This document shows, piece by piece, positions 1 to 7,707 of a stretch of 32,061 nt of DNA; the stretch's first letter is position 1; every line of letters begins with the position of its first letter. The notes under the pieces were generated by a model. That model was given only the letters and a program-made list of their open reading frames with translations. It did not search any database and was not told where the DNA came from. This DNA is from Oscillospiraceae bacterium (GTDB taxonomy: Bacteria; Bacillota; Clostridia; Oscillospirales; CAG-272), in the NCBI GenBank assembly GCA_015063645.1, contig SVTS01000029.1, positions 1-32,061 on the forward strand, in the 5' to 3' direction. The position numbers were made by a program, and so were the translations under genes.

Positions 1-1
1 C

Positions 2-427
2 GACGGAGAATCCACCGCGGTGCGTGAGGAAACGGCACAGCGGATTCTGTCCTCCATTCTGTACAACAGCAGTATTGCGCTGCTTGCCGCAGGCAGTCAT
101 ACCGCCGCACTGGCAAAGCTGAAAAACGAACCGCTCACCGCAATTCACGATGCAGGCGTGCGCATTACCATGCGCACACGAACGCGCGCAGAAGTGCTGG
201 CACTGCTGATGCGCCGCGTCTGCGCAGGCAGACAGCTGAGCCGGGGGTTCCACCGCTTTATCGGAAAGACCGCCTGCGAATACGTCCGCGCCTACGATCC
301 GCTGTACGGCAGTGCGGAGACGCTGCCCGTGCGGCTGGATGAGATGGGCATCCGTGAGTCCGTCTGCGGCATTATGCGGCTGGCAGAGATCATGACGGAA
401 GTGATCCGGGAATACCGCAAAAACTGA
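2..427 (+). CDS. C-terminal part of an unrecognised protein (5' end probably outside the window)
   Basis: The reading frame is open from base 2 to a TGA at 425-427, giving up to 141 residues. A GTG at base 20 with GGAG eleven bases upstream is a possible true start, so the gene may be nearly complete. The protein is mostly helical in character and rich in Ala, Arg and Leu. I see no membrane segment, metal motif or nucleotide-binding motif. Codon use matches the GC-rich neighbours. It runs convergently into the MATE operon and shares a bidirectional terminator that starts in its stop codon. I do not recognise the family and assign no function. Confidence 0.6.
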   Translation, partial: DGESTAVREETAQRILSSILYNSSIALLAAGSHTAALAKLKNEPLTAIHDAGVRITMRTRTRAEVLALLMRRVCAGRQLSRGFHRFIGKTACEYVRAYDPLYGSAETLPVRLDEMGIRESVCGIMRLAEIMTEVIREYRKN

Positions 428-454
428 AGCCGTAAGGATTTCTCCTTACGGCTT
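427..454. terminator. Bidirectional hairpin terminator
   Basis: Arms 427-438 and 443-454 form a perfect 12-bp stem (AAGCCGTAAGGA) with a 4-nt loop. It lies between two convergent genes and overlaps the last base of the upstream stop codon. Confidence 0.8.
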
Positions 455-458
455 TCGC

Positions 459-641
459 TTACACACCCATCATCTGCAGTACCAGACAGATATTCATAAA
501 CACCATCGCCATGCCGACGCCGATGACGATCATCGCGGCGGCGACCTTCGGCGGCAGTTTCTCCTTCAGTGCCGCGCCGACACCGAGCAGAAGCACGCCC
601 ACAGCGAACAGTGCCATACAGATCCAGAAATACGCAGTCAT
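459..641 (-). CDS. 60-residue two-helix membrane protein, coupled to the MATE gene
   Basis: Start is the ATG at 641, which overlaps the TAA of the MATE gene by one base (TAATG), so translation is probably coupled by reinitiation. A longer frame runs upstream to 767, but that part lies inside the MATE gene in another frame and looks like a shadow. The product has two hydrophobic stretches, about residues 4-24 and 34-56, separated by a short Lys/Pro-rich turn (KEKLPPK). This predicts a small hairpin membrane protein. Family and function are not recognised. The coupling suggests an accessory subunit or stabiliser of the transporter, which is inference. Confidence 0.6.
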   Translation of the reverse strand: MTAYFWICMALFAVGVLLLGVGAALKEKLPPKVAAAMIVIGVGMAMVFMNICLVLQMMGV

Positions 642-2005
642 TACACGTTTTCCTCCTGTCTCGTCAGTTTTTTCATCCATGTATACCGATTGGCTTTGAT
701 CGCCGCGGCACCGCATTTGAACACCTGATCGCTGTTCAGGCAGAACACCACGATCGCCGGATCCCATTTGAACACGAACGCCGCCAGAAACGACAGCGGA
801 AGCACGATGCCCCAGATACTGATCAGATCGTTGACAAATACGAACCGCGCATCTCCGCCTCCGCGGATGATGCCCGTGATCACCGGCATCTCGTACGCCG
901 TGCCGATACAGGTCACGCAGAGCACCAGAATGAAGTTGTTCGCCATCTGCTTCGTCTCCGGGCTGAGATCATACAGGGAGAGGATCGGATACCGCAGGAA
1001 GAACAGCACAATGCTGGTCAGAGCACCGATGATCAGAAAGATCACCTGGAAGGTGCGGACATACTCTTTCAGCTTTGCCATATCCCCGCCGCCGATGGTC
1101 TTGCCGATGATGATCGCCGTGGCGGAAGCCGCGCCGACGGAGGCAACTTTCAGGATCTGGAACAGCGTGGTCGCGATGGAATTTGCCGCGATGGCGCTGT
1201 CGCTGAGATGTCCCAGCACCACGGTCTGCAGAGCAGTGGAACAGCCGAACATCAGTGCCACGAGAATGAAGAAACGGCAGTGGCGGAAATAGTCGCCCAT
1301 CAGCATTTTGTCCGTATGTACGATATCCTCCCGGCGGACCATGAGCCGCTTATCGAAGAAGATATAGTAAATCAGAACGATGCACAGCTCCACCGCACGG
1401 GCGACAAGCGTACCGACAGCGGCACCGACCACACCCATGGCAGGCGCACCGAAGTGTCCGCCGATGAGCACATAGTTGATGGAGCAGTTGACCACCAGCG
1501 TGGAAAGGGACACCCAGAAGGCGATTTTCACTACCTCCACCGAACGGAGCAGAGAGAGAAGCACGGACGTGATGCCGAACAGGATATATGTCCAGCGGAC
1601 AATCGCCATATACCGTACACCCTCAGCGATGATAGCGTCGGAGGGAGTGAAGATACGCAGGATCTGTTCCGGCATCAGTCCCGTCAGGGCGAAGAGAATC
1701 AGACCTCCGCCAAGCCCCACGAGCAGAGCTGCCTTGCCGATCTGCTTGATGGGCGCGGTGCGCTTCTGTCCCCAGTACTGACTGCCCAGCGTCACCAGCG
1801 CGTCACCGGTACCCATGGTCAGCTGCTGGAAAATAAACTGCAGCTGATTGACCGCCGCAACGCCGGAGAGGGAGATCTCGCTGTACGCGCCGATCATGAT
1901 ATTATCTGCCAGGTTCACGCTGAGAATGATCACATTCTGCAGAACGATCATGGAAAACAGACGGAAGAACGTCTGATAAAAGGATTTCTCTTTTGTAATA
2001 AACAT
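641..2005 (-). CDS. MATE family multidrug/Na+ antiporter
   Basis: The 454-residue product has the length and hydrophobic pattern of a twelve-helix MATE exporter. It begins with a short charged segment and then a helix containing NLADNIMIG, which matches the conserved Asn-x-x-Asp-x-x-(Met)-(Ile/Val)-Gly element of MATE helix 1. The pattern of two six-helix halves is visible, with Gly/Ala-rich helices near residues 180-210 (GAAVGTL) and in the second half (SATAIIIGKTIGGGD). MATE proteins expel cationic drugs or metabolites in exchange for H+ or Na+; the substrate cannot be read from sequence. The ATG at 2005 has only a weak upstream SD (GAGAG). A promoter lies 37 bases upstream, and the small membrane gene follows with a one-base overlap. 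Confidence 0.93.
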   Translation of the reverse strand: MFITKEKSFYQTFFRLFSMIVLQNVIILSVNLADNIMIGAYSEISLSGVAAVNQLQFIFQQLTMGTGDALVTLGSQYWGQKRTAPIKQIGKAALLVGLGGGLILFALTGLMPEQILRIFTPSDAIIAEGVRYMAIVRWTYILFGITSVLLSLLRSVEVVKIAFWVSLSTLVVNCSINYVLIGGHFGAPAMGVVGAAVGTLVARAVELCIVLIYYIFFDKRLMVRREDIVHTDKMLMGDYFRHCRFFILVALMFGCSTALQTVVLGHLSDSAIAANSIATTLFQILKVASVGAASATAIIIGKTIGGGDMAKLKEYVRTFQVIFLIIGALTSIVLFFLRYPILSLYDLSPETKQMANNFILVLCVTCIGTAYEMPVITGIIRGGGDARFVFVNDLISIWGIVLPLSFLAAFVFKWDPAIVVFCLNSDQVFKCGAAAIKANRYTWMKKLTRQEENV

Positions 2006-2041
2006 GGATGTATACTCTCGCTTGTTGCAGATTCATGTATC

Positions 2042-2070
2042 ATTATATCACACACTCTCCCGAAAAACAA
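2042..2070 (-). promoter_or_regulatory. Sigma-A promoter of the MATE operon
   Basis: On the minus strand, TTGTTT (2070-2065), a 17-nt spacer and TATAAT (2047-2042) precede the MATE start. Confidence 0.65.
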
Positions 2071-2111
2071 GCGGCAAATTTCCCGCTGCGGCGGAAATTT
2101 CCTCTACCCCC

Positions 2112-2140
2112 TTGATTTACGGGGCGTTTTCTGTTATACT
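2112..2140 (+). promoter_or_regulatory. Sigma-A promoter of hisS
   Basis: TTGATT (2112-2117), 17-nt spacer, TATACT (2135-2140). The leader to the hisS ATG is only about 50 nt. It contains a short hairpin (CTGCCG at 2165-2170 with CGGCAG at 2180-2185) and the SD CAGGAG at 2187-2192. The leader is too short for a T-box. Confidence 0.75.
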
Positions 2141-2199
2141 TATAAGATGTAAAATGTAATAATTCTGCCGTTTTTACGGCGGCAGTCAGGAGCTATCTT

Positions 2200-3579
2200 A
2201 TGGACGAAATCAAAAATTCCGGCACCCGTATCGCGCCGCGTACCCTTTCCGGCTTTATGGAGCTGCTTCCCGCGCCTCAGCAGCAGATGGAGCGCATCAT
2301 GGAAACCCTGCGCACCACGTATGCCCGCTACGGCTTCACACCGCTGGACACCCCCATTATCGAATCCACCGACGTACTGCTTGCCAAAGGCGGCGGCGAG
2401 ACCGAAAAACAGGTCTACCGTTTCCAGAAGGGCGATGCCGATCTGAGCCTGCGCTTTGATCTCACCGTGCCGCTGGCAAAATATGTGGCACTTCACTACG
2501 GCGATCTGGCGTTCCCCTTCCGCCGCTATCAGATCGGCAAGGTATACCGGGGTGAGCGCGCACAGAGAGGCCGCTTCCGCGAATTCTATCAGGCGGATAT
2601 CGACATCATCGGCGACGGCAAGCTGGACATCGTCAGCGAAGCGGAGATTCCCTCCATCATCTACCGCACCTTCACCGCGCTGGGACTGCGCCGTTTCCAG
2701 ATCCGCGTCAACAACCGCAAGATTCTGAACGGATTTTACGCCATGCAGGGTCTGAGCGAAAAATCCGGCGACATCATGCGCACTGTGGACAAGCTGGACA
2801 AGATCGGTGCCGAAAAGGTCGGTGCACTGCTGAGGGATGAACTGGAACTCAGTGCCGATCAGGCGAAGGAGATTCTCGCGTTCATCGCCATCCGCGGCAC
2901 GAACGCTGAGGTCATTGCCGCATTGGAAGGCTACAGCGGAAAGAATGAGCTGTTTGATCTGGGTCTTGATGAACTGAAGACCGTTGTTCGTTATCTGGGC
3001 GCATTCGGCGTTCCCGAAACGAATTTCGCCGTGGATCTGACCATTGCCCGCGGTCTGGATTACTATACCGGCACCGTATACGAAACAACACTGCTGGATC
3101 ATCCGGAGATCGGCTCCGTCTGCTCCGGCGGCAGATACGACAATCTGGCGGAATACTACACCGACAAGCAGCTGCCCGGCGTGGGTATCTCCATCGGTCT
3201 GACCCGTCTGTTCTACGTACTGGGCGAACAGGGCATGCTCAGCGAATCGATGCTGACCGCTCCGGCGGATATACTGATCATCCCCATGACGGAGGACATG
3301 ACTGCCGCTGTCTCTCTGGCGACCGATCTGCGTGACGCAGGTGTACGTACACAGCTGTACACCGAACAGAAGAAATTCAAGGCAAAGATGAACTACGCCG
3401 ACAAGCTGGGCATTCCCTATGTGATTTTCCTCGGCGAGGATGAGATCAACGCCGGCGTCATCGCCTGCAAGGACATGCAGAGCGGCGAGCAGACCACGCT
3501 GAACTTTGAGGAAACCCTGAACCGCATCCGCGCAGGACTGGCTGAAAAGAATGCCGGCGCGGTCATCGTGGAGAAATAA
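2200..3579 (+). CDS. hisS: Histidyl-tRNA synthetase
   Basis: The 459-residue product is a class II synthetase that charges tRNA-His in the cytoplasm. The catalytic core shows motif 2 (YRGERAQRGRFREFYQ), the HisRS-specific ARGLDYYTGTVYE segment that binds histidine, and motif 3 (SGGRYDNL, followed by GVGISIGLTRL). A C-terminal anticodon-binding domain starts around residue 355 (ADILIIPM). Conservation of the histidine-binding motif and the full anticodon domain argue against the HisZ regulatory paralogue. The ATG at 2200 has CAGGAG seven bases upstream. The next gene starts one base after the stop, so hisS heads an operon with the MazG-like and Gfo/Idh genes. Confidence 0.95.
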   Translation: MDEIKNSGTRIAPRTLSGFMELLPAPQQQMERIMETLRTTYARYGFTPLDTPIIESTDVLLAKGGGETEKQVYRFQKGDADLSLRFDLTVPLAKYVALHYGDLAFPFRRYQIGKVYRGERAQRGRFREFYQADIDIIGDGKLDIVSEAEIPSIIYRTFTALGLRRFQIRVNNRKILNGFYAMQGLSEKSGDIMRTVDKLDKIGAEKVGALLRDELELSADQAKEILAFIAIRGTNAEVIAALEGYSGKNELFDLGLDELKTVVRYLGAFGVPETNFAVDLTIARGLDYYTGTVYETTLLDHPEIGSVCSGGRYDNLAEYYTDKQLPGVGISIGLTRLFYVLGEQGMLSESMLTAPADILIIPMTEDMTAAVSLATDLRDAGVRTQLYTEQKKFKAKMNYADKLGIPYVIFLGEDEINAGVIACKDMQSGEQTTLNFEETLNRIRAGLAEKNAGAVIVEK

Positions 3580-3580
3580 G

Positions 3581-3952
3581 ATGGCAGACTGCAGAATCTC
3601 CGAGTTTATGGAGATGCAGCGCGCACAGGCAAAGGCGCACGGCTGGGATAAAAACCGCATCCCGTCCATGGGACACCGGAGTCTGCTCTGGTGTGTGGGC
3701 GAGATGGGCGAGATGATCGACATCATCAAGAAAAAGGGACATGAGGCCATCATGGACAACGAAAACGTCCGCGCCAATTTCGTGGAAGAGACGGCGGATG
3801 TATTCATGTATCTCTTTGACGTGATGGAAGCCTTCGGCATCACGCCGGAGGAATTCTCCGATGCCTACATTGCCAAATTCGAGCGCAACATGAAACGCAC
3901 CTGGGAAGAAAATAAAATGAAATACGAAAACAAGCCGGGAGGGCAGCTATGA
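3581..3952 (+). CDS. MazG-like nucleotide pyrophosphohydrolase
   Basis: The product has 123 residues if translation starts at the ATG at 3581, one base after the hisS stop; a frame from 3551 would begin inside hisS. It has the compact all-helical MazG pattern: GEMGEMIDI (Glu41, Glu44) in one helix and EETADVFMYLFDV (Glu69, Glu70, Asp73) in the next. These acidic residues bind Mg2+ in the family. Members hydrolyse noncanonical or excess nucleoside triphosphates to monophosphates and pyrophosphate. The 4-base ATGA overlap with the next gene shows a tight operon. Substrate is unknown; a house-cleaning role is inferred. Confidence 0.85.
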   Translation: MADCRISEFMEMQRAQAKAHGWDKNRIPSMGHRSLLWCVGEMGEMIDIIKKKGHEAIMDNENVRANFVEETADVFMYLFDVMEAFGITPEEFSDAYIAKFERNMKRTWEENKMKYENKPGGQL

Positions 3953-5196
3953 GAACGATCAAAATGGCCGTTGTGGGTCTTGGGCACCGCGGTTCGTGGT
4001 GGCTTGGTCAGCTTCTGAACATGGAAGACGTGGAAGTTACCGCCGTATGCGACAAGAACGAAGGCCGCATGGAAGAAGGCAAAAAGAAGTGTGCCGAGAA
4101 ATACGGTCACGAAGTTTTCGGCTCCGTCAACTGGAAAGACGTTGTCGCCTATGAGGACAGCGAAGCGGTACTGGTAACCACGTACTGGAACGATCACGTC
4201 AAGGTTGCGATCGGCGCCATGAAAGCGGGCAAATATGCCGCCATGGAAGTGGGACCGGCGCAGTCGATGCATCAGTGCTGGGAGCTGGTACGCACCTCCG
4301 AGGAGACCGGCATGCCCTGCATGATGCTGGAAAACTGCTGCTACGGCAGAGAAGAAATGACCGTTCTGAACATGATCAAGAAGGGTCTGTTCGGCGAGCT
4401 GCTCCACTGTCAGGGCGGTTATGAGCACGATCTGCGTGAGGTTGTCAACAACGCGAACATTTATGAGCGGGAACATGAGCGCGCATGGCAGTACTGGCAC
4501 CGCAATGCGGAACTGTATCCGACCCACGAGCTCGGTCCGATCATGAGTTATCTGGACATCAACCGCGGCAACCGGCTGATGACGCTGAATGCGATGGCGA
4601 CCAAGTCCCGCGGATTGAACAAATTCCTGCAGGACCGCGGCGAAAATCCGGAGTGGGCGGACAAGAACTACCGTCTGGGCGACATTGTTACAACGACGAT
4701 CCGCACGGCGAACGGTGAGACGATCGTGCTGACGCACGACACATCCTCTCCCCGTCCGTATTCCCGCGGCGGCAGAGTGCAGGGCACCTGCGGTCTGTGG
4801 ATGGAGGATCTGAAGTCCGTTCACATCGAAGGACGCAGCGAGCCCCACAAGTGGGAGCCGATGGAGAATTACTGGGAAGAGTTCGAGCATCCGCTGTGGA
4901 AGAAGACGAAGGCGGCGGATTTCACCGGCGGACACGGCGGCATGGACTGGCTGGTCATGCGTGCGTTCCTGAGTGCGGTACGCAACAGGACGCAGACGCC
5001 CATCGACGTATACGATGCGGCGACGATGATGGCTGTGGCGCTTCTCTCCGAGGAATCCATTGCTCAGGGCAGTGCAACGGTATCGATTCCTGATTTCACC
5101 GACGGCATGTGGCTGAAGCGGGATCCGGCTGTGAAGTCGATTTTCTCGCTGGCTGAGGTGGACGACAGTCTGTTTGAGGGTACGGTGGAATTCTGA
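3949..5196 (+). CDS. Gfo/Idh/MocA family protein, GH109-like
   Basis: The 415-residue product opens with a Rossmann NAD-binding motif (VVGLGHRGSWW) and an acidic residue after the second strand (VCDKNEGR). The middle carries ENCCYGREEM and GLFGELLHCQGGYEHDLR, then YPTHELGP at about residues 190-197 (His193) and DINRGNRL. That order matches GH109-type NAD-dependent glycosidases rather than plain dehydrogenases, as I remember the family. GH109 enzymes cleave glycosides, classically alpha-N-acetylgalactosaminides, by transient oxidation at C3. No signal peptide is present, so it should act in the cytoplasm. It overlaps the MazG-like gene by four bases (ATGA). A plain sugar oxidoreductase remains possible. 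Confidence 0.85.
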   Translation: MRTIKMAVVGLGHRGSWWLGQLLNMEDVEVTAVCDKNEGRMEEGKKKCAEKYGHEVFGSVNWKDVVAYEDSEAVLVTTYWNDHVKVAIGAMKAGKYAAMEVGPAQSMHQCWELVRTSEETGMPCMMLENCCYGREEMTVLNMIKKGLFGELLHCQGGYEHDLREVVNNANIYEREHERAWQYWHRNAELYPTHELGPIMSYLDINRGNRLMTLNAMATKSRGLNKFLQDRGENPEWADKNYRLGDIVTTTIRTANGETIVLTHDTSSPRPYSRGGRVQGTCGLWMEDLKSVHIEGRSEPHKWEPMENYWEEFEHPLWKKTKAADFTGGHGGMDWLVMRAFLSAVRNRTQTPIDVYDAATMMAVALLSEESIAQGSATVSIPDFTDGMWLKRDPAVKSIFSLAEVDDSLFEGTVEF

Positions 5197-5206
5197 GGAG
5201 AAATTG

Positions 5207-5339
5207 CCAAGGGGGACAAATCCCCCTTGGATCCCCTCGGGGCTTTGCCCCGAACCCCTATGAGCATAGGGGTTCCGCGCCCTGCAGGGCGCGGCCAAAG
5301 GCTCTGCCTTTGGAAACCGCGACCTTTTGAAAAAGGTCG
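5207..5339. repeat. Train of six hairpins between the GH109-like gene and aspS
   Basis: Six consecutive inverted repeats fill this junction: 5207-5216 with 5221-5230 (10 bp), 5238-5243 with 5247-5252 (6 bp), 5253-5261 with 5266-5274 (9 bp), the 20-bp palindrome 5275-5294, 5295-5302 with 5306-5313 (8 bp), and 5320-5328 with 5331-5339 (9 bp). They are nearly back to back. The segment is followed by an A/T-rich leader to aspS with a TATAAT at 5365-5370 but no convincing -35. It looks like a mobile or structured intergenic repeat that could also terminate the upstream operon. Confidence 0.8.
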
Positions 5340-5390
5340 ATCAAAACTTTAACAAAATGAGAAATATAATTATTCAGGAGATACAGAATT

Positions 5391-7172
5391 ATGATGCAAA
5401 TGCGTACGCACACCTGCGGTGAGCTGCGTCTGAGTGATGCGGGCAAGCAGGTAAAAATTGTCGGCTGGATGGAGAATGTCCGCGCCGTCAGCGGCAATCT
5501 GGCATTCCTCGTACTGCGTGATTTCTACGGCACCACGCAGGTTGTTGTAGAGAGCGAGGAGATGATGGCGGTTATCCGCGATCTGAACAAGGAATCCACG
5601 CTGTCCGTTGAGGGCACGGTTCGTGAGCGTTCCTCCAAGAATCCCAAGCTGCCCACCGGTGAGATCGAGGTGGTTCCGGAAAAGATCGAAGTGCTCGGCC
5701 GCTGCCGTCACAACAGTCTTCCCTTTGAAATCAACCGCAGCCGCGAGGCTGATGAGATCCAGAGACTGAAGTACCGTTATCTGGATCTGCGCAATCCCGA
5801 GGTAAAGGACAACATCATTCTGCGCTGCAATGTTGTTGCCGCGCTCCGTCGGGCGATGCTCGCCCACAACTTCATGGAGATCACCACGCCGATTCTGACC
5901 GCGTCCAGCCCCGAGGGTGCACGCGACTATCTGGTTCCCTCCCGCAAGCATCCGGGCAAGTTCTATGCGCTTCCGCAGGCTCCCCAGCAGTTCAAGCAGC
6001 TGCTGATGACCTCCGGCTTCGACCGCTATTTCCAGATCGCTCCCTGCTTCCGTGATGAGGATGCCCGCGGCGACCGTTCCCCCGGCGAGTTCTATCAGCT
6101 GGACATGGAGATGGCATTTGCCACGCAGGAAGATGTTTTCACGATTCTGGAAGACGTACTGCCGCCTATCTTTGCCAAGTACGGCAAGTACAACATCGCC
6201 TCCTCCGCCCCCTTTGCACGGATCCCCTATCTGGAGTCCATGGAAAAGTACGGCTCCGACAAACCCGACCTCCGCATTGATCTGACTGTACAGGATGCCA
6301 CCGCACTGCTGAGCGGCTGCGGCTTCGGTCCTTTTGAGAACAGCACTGTCAAGGCGATCGTTGTGACCGGTTTTGAGGGCACCCGCAAGCAGATCGACGC
6401 GCTCTGCGCTGAGGTGGAAGTGCAGTCCGGCAACAAGGCATACTGGTTCCGCTATGATGAGTCCGGCGAGATCGTCGGCGGCATTGCCAAGTTTATTCAG
6501 CCTCTGAAGGACGAGGTTATCGCGGCGCTGGGTCTGGAGAAGGGCTGCTTCGTCGGTCTGACCGCTTCCGAGAAGAAGCTGACCGCACAGAAGACCGCAG
6601 GTGTACTCCGCAGCAAGCTGGGCGCATTCTGCCCCGCGCATATGGATAAAGAGCGCTATGAATTCTGCTGGATCGTGGACTTCCCGATGTACGAGATCGG
6701 CGAGGAATCCGGCGAGCTGGAATTCTGCCACAACCCCTTCTCGATGCCAGGCGGCGGCATGGAAACGCTGGAGAAGGCAATCGCCGGCGAGATCGATCCG
6801 CTGACCATCACGGCACAGCAGTACGACCTGGTCTGCAACGGTATTGAGCTGTCCTCCGGCGCAGTAAGAAACCACGATCCGGAGATCATGATCAAGGCAT
6901 TCCAGCTTGTCCGCCTGGGCGAGGAGGATGTCAAGGCGAAGTTCCCGGCTATGTACAACGCATTCACCTACGGTGCTCCGCCGCATGCAGGTATCGCTCC
7001 CGGTGTGGACCGCATGGTCATGCTGCTGGCAGGCGAGGATTCCATCCGCGAGATCATTCCCTTCCCGATGAACAAGAACGCGCAGGATATCATGATGGGT
7101 GCTCCTTCCGTGGTTACGCAGAAGCAGCTGGATGAGCTGTCCATCGCTGTTACCGCCACCGAGGAAGAGTAA
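5391..7172 (+). CDS. aspS: Aspartyl-tRNA synthetase
   Basis: The 593-residue product is a bacterial-type class II AspRS. It has an N-terminal OB-fold anticodon domain (HTCGELRLSDAGKQVKIVGW), motif 1 near residues 155-175, motif 2 (FRDEDARGDRSPGEFYQLDME), a GAD insertion domain in the middle (about 300-410) and motif 3 near the C terminus (GIAPGVDRMVMLL). The TASSPEGARDYLVPSR and YALPQAPQQFKQLL loops are the form I associate with alphaproteobacterial and some clostridial AspRS rather than the E. coli form. The start is ATG 5391, ten bases after GGAG; ATG 5394 is an alternative. It heads a run with yqeG and the M24 peptidase. Confidence 0.96.
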   Translation: MMQMRTHTCGELRLSDAGKQVKIVGWMENVRAVSGNLAFLVLRDFYGTTQVVVESEEMMAVIRDLNKESTLSVEGTVRERSSKNPKLPTGEIEVVPEKIEVLGRCRHNSLPFEINRSREADEIQRLKYRYLDLRNPEVKDNIILRCNVVAALRRAMLAHNFMEITTPILTASSPEGARDYLVPSRKHPGKFYALPQAPQQFKQLLMTSGFDRYFQIAPCFRDEDARGDRSPGEFYQLDMEMAFATQEDVFTILEDVLPPIFAKYGKYNIASSAPFARIPYLESMEKYGSDKPDLRIDLTVQDATALLSGCGFGPFENSTVKAIVVTGFEGTRKQIDALCAEVEVQSGNKAYWFRYDESGEIVGGIAKFIQPLKDEVIAALGLEKGCFVGLTASEKKLTAQKTAGVLRSKLGAFCPAHMDKERYEFCWIVDFPMYEIGEESGELEFCHNPFSMPGGGMETLEKAIAGEIDPLTITAQQYDLVCNGIELSSGAVRNHDPEIMIKAFQLVRLGEEDVKAKFPAMYNAFTYGAPPHAGIAPGVDRMVMLLAGEDSIREIIPFPMNKNAQDIMMGAPSVVTQKQLDELSIAVTATEEE

Positions 7173-7175
7173 TCT

Positions 7176-7688
7176 GTGCTGTTTGAAAGATATCTGATGC
7201 CGGATCTGATGACGGAACATTATTACAATGTGACCCCCGATCTGCTGCAGCAGGCGGGCATCCGCGCACTGATCTGCGACATCGACAACACACTGGCGAC
7301 CTATGAGCAGCCCGATCCCCCGGCGGATCTGATCCGCTGGTGCCGCGAAATGCGGGAAGCGGGCATACAGATCGCCTTTGTATCCAATAATAACGAGGAG
7401 CGGGTAAGCCGATTCAACAGGCAATTCGGCTTCCCCGCCTATCCGGACAGCGGCAAACCGTCCCCCAAGCAGCTGCGGCAGGCTATGGACGTGATGGGCA
7501 CGGATGTGACCAGCACCGCCATGCTGGGAGATCAGCTGCTCACCGATGCGCTGGCAGGCAAGCTGTGCGGGCTGCTTGTTATCATCGTTCCGCCCATTGC
7601 GGATAAAAAGAATCTGTTTTTCCGCTTCAAGCGTTGGCTGGAAAAACCGTATATCCGGGAATACAAGCGCCGTCACCTGCTTCTGTGA
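7176..7688 (+). CDS. yqeG: YqeG-family HAD phosphatase
   Basis: The 170-residue protein has the HAD nucleophile motif ICDIDNTLA (residues 33-41; the first Asp is the nucleophile), motif II in FVSNN, a Lys in SGKPSPKQL, and the acidic motif III MLGDQLLTD. This is the compact HAD-IIIA arrangement of YqeG, a phosphatase of uncertain substrate found across Firmicutes. The start is a GTG at 7176, three bases after the aspS stop. Its purine-rich SD (GAGGAAGAG) lies inside the aspS 3' end. The M24 peptidase gene follows 19 bases later. Confidence 0.9.
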   Translation: MLFERYLMPDLMTEHYYNVTPDLLQQAGIRALICDIDNTLATYEQPDPPADLIRWCREMREAGIQIAFVSNNNEERVSRFNRQFGFPAYPDSGKPSPKQLRQAMDVMGTDVTSTAMLGDQLLTDALAGKLCGLLVIIVPPIADKKNLFFRFKRWLEKPYIREYKRRHLLL

Positions 7689-7707
7689 CAGGCAGATCGG
7701 AGGAAAA

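Noticed and set aside
569..2152. 527-codon plus-strand frame
   Set aside because: It is antisense to the MATE gene, rich in His, Asp and Gln as expected for a shadow, and has no SD.
2141..2199. T-box riboswitch upstream of hisS
   Set aside because: The leader is about 50 nt with one short hairpin, too short for a specifier and antiterminator.
2200..3579. HisZ, the regulatory subunit of ATP phosphoribosyltransferase
   Set aside because: The histidine-binding ARGLDYYTGTVYE motif and anticodon domain are intact and aspS is nearby, which indicate a true HisRS.
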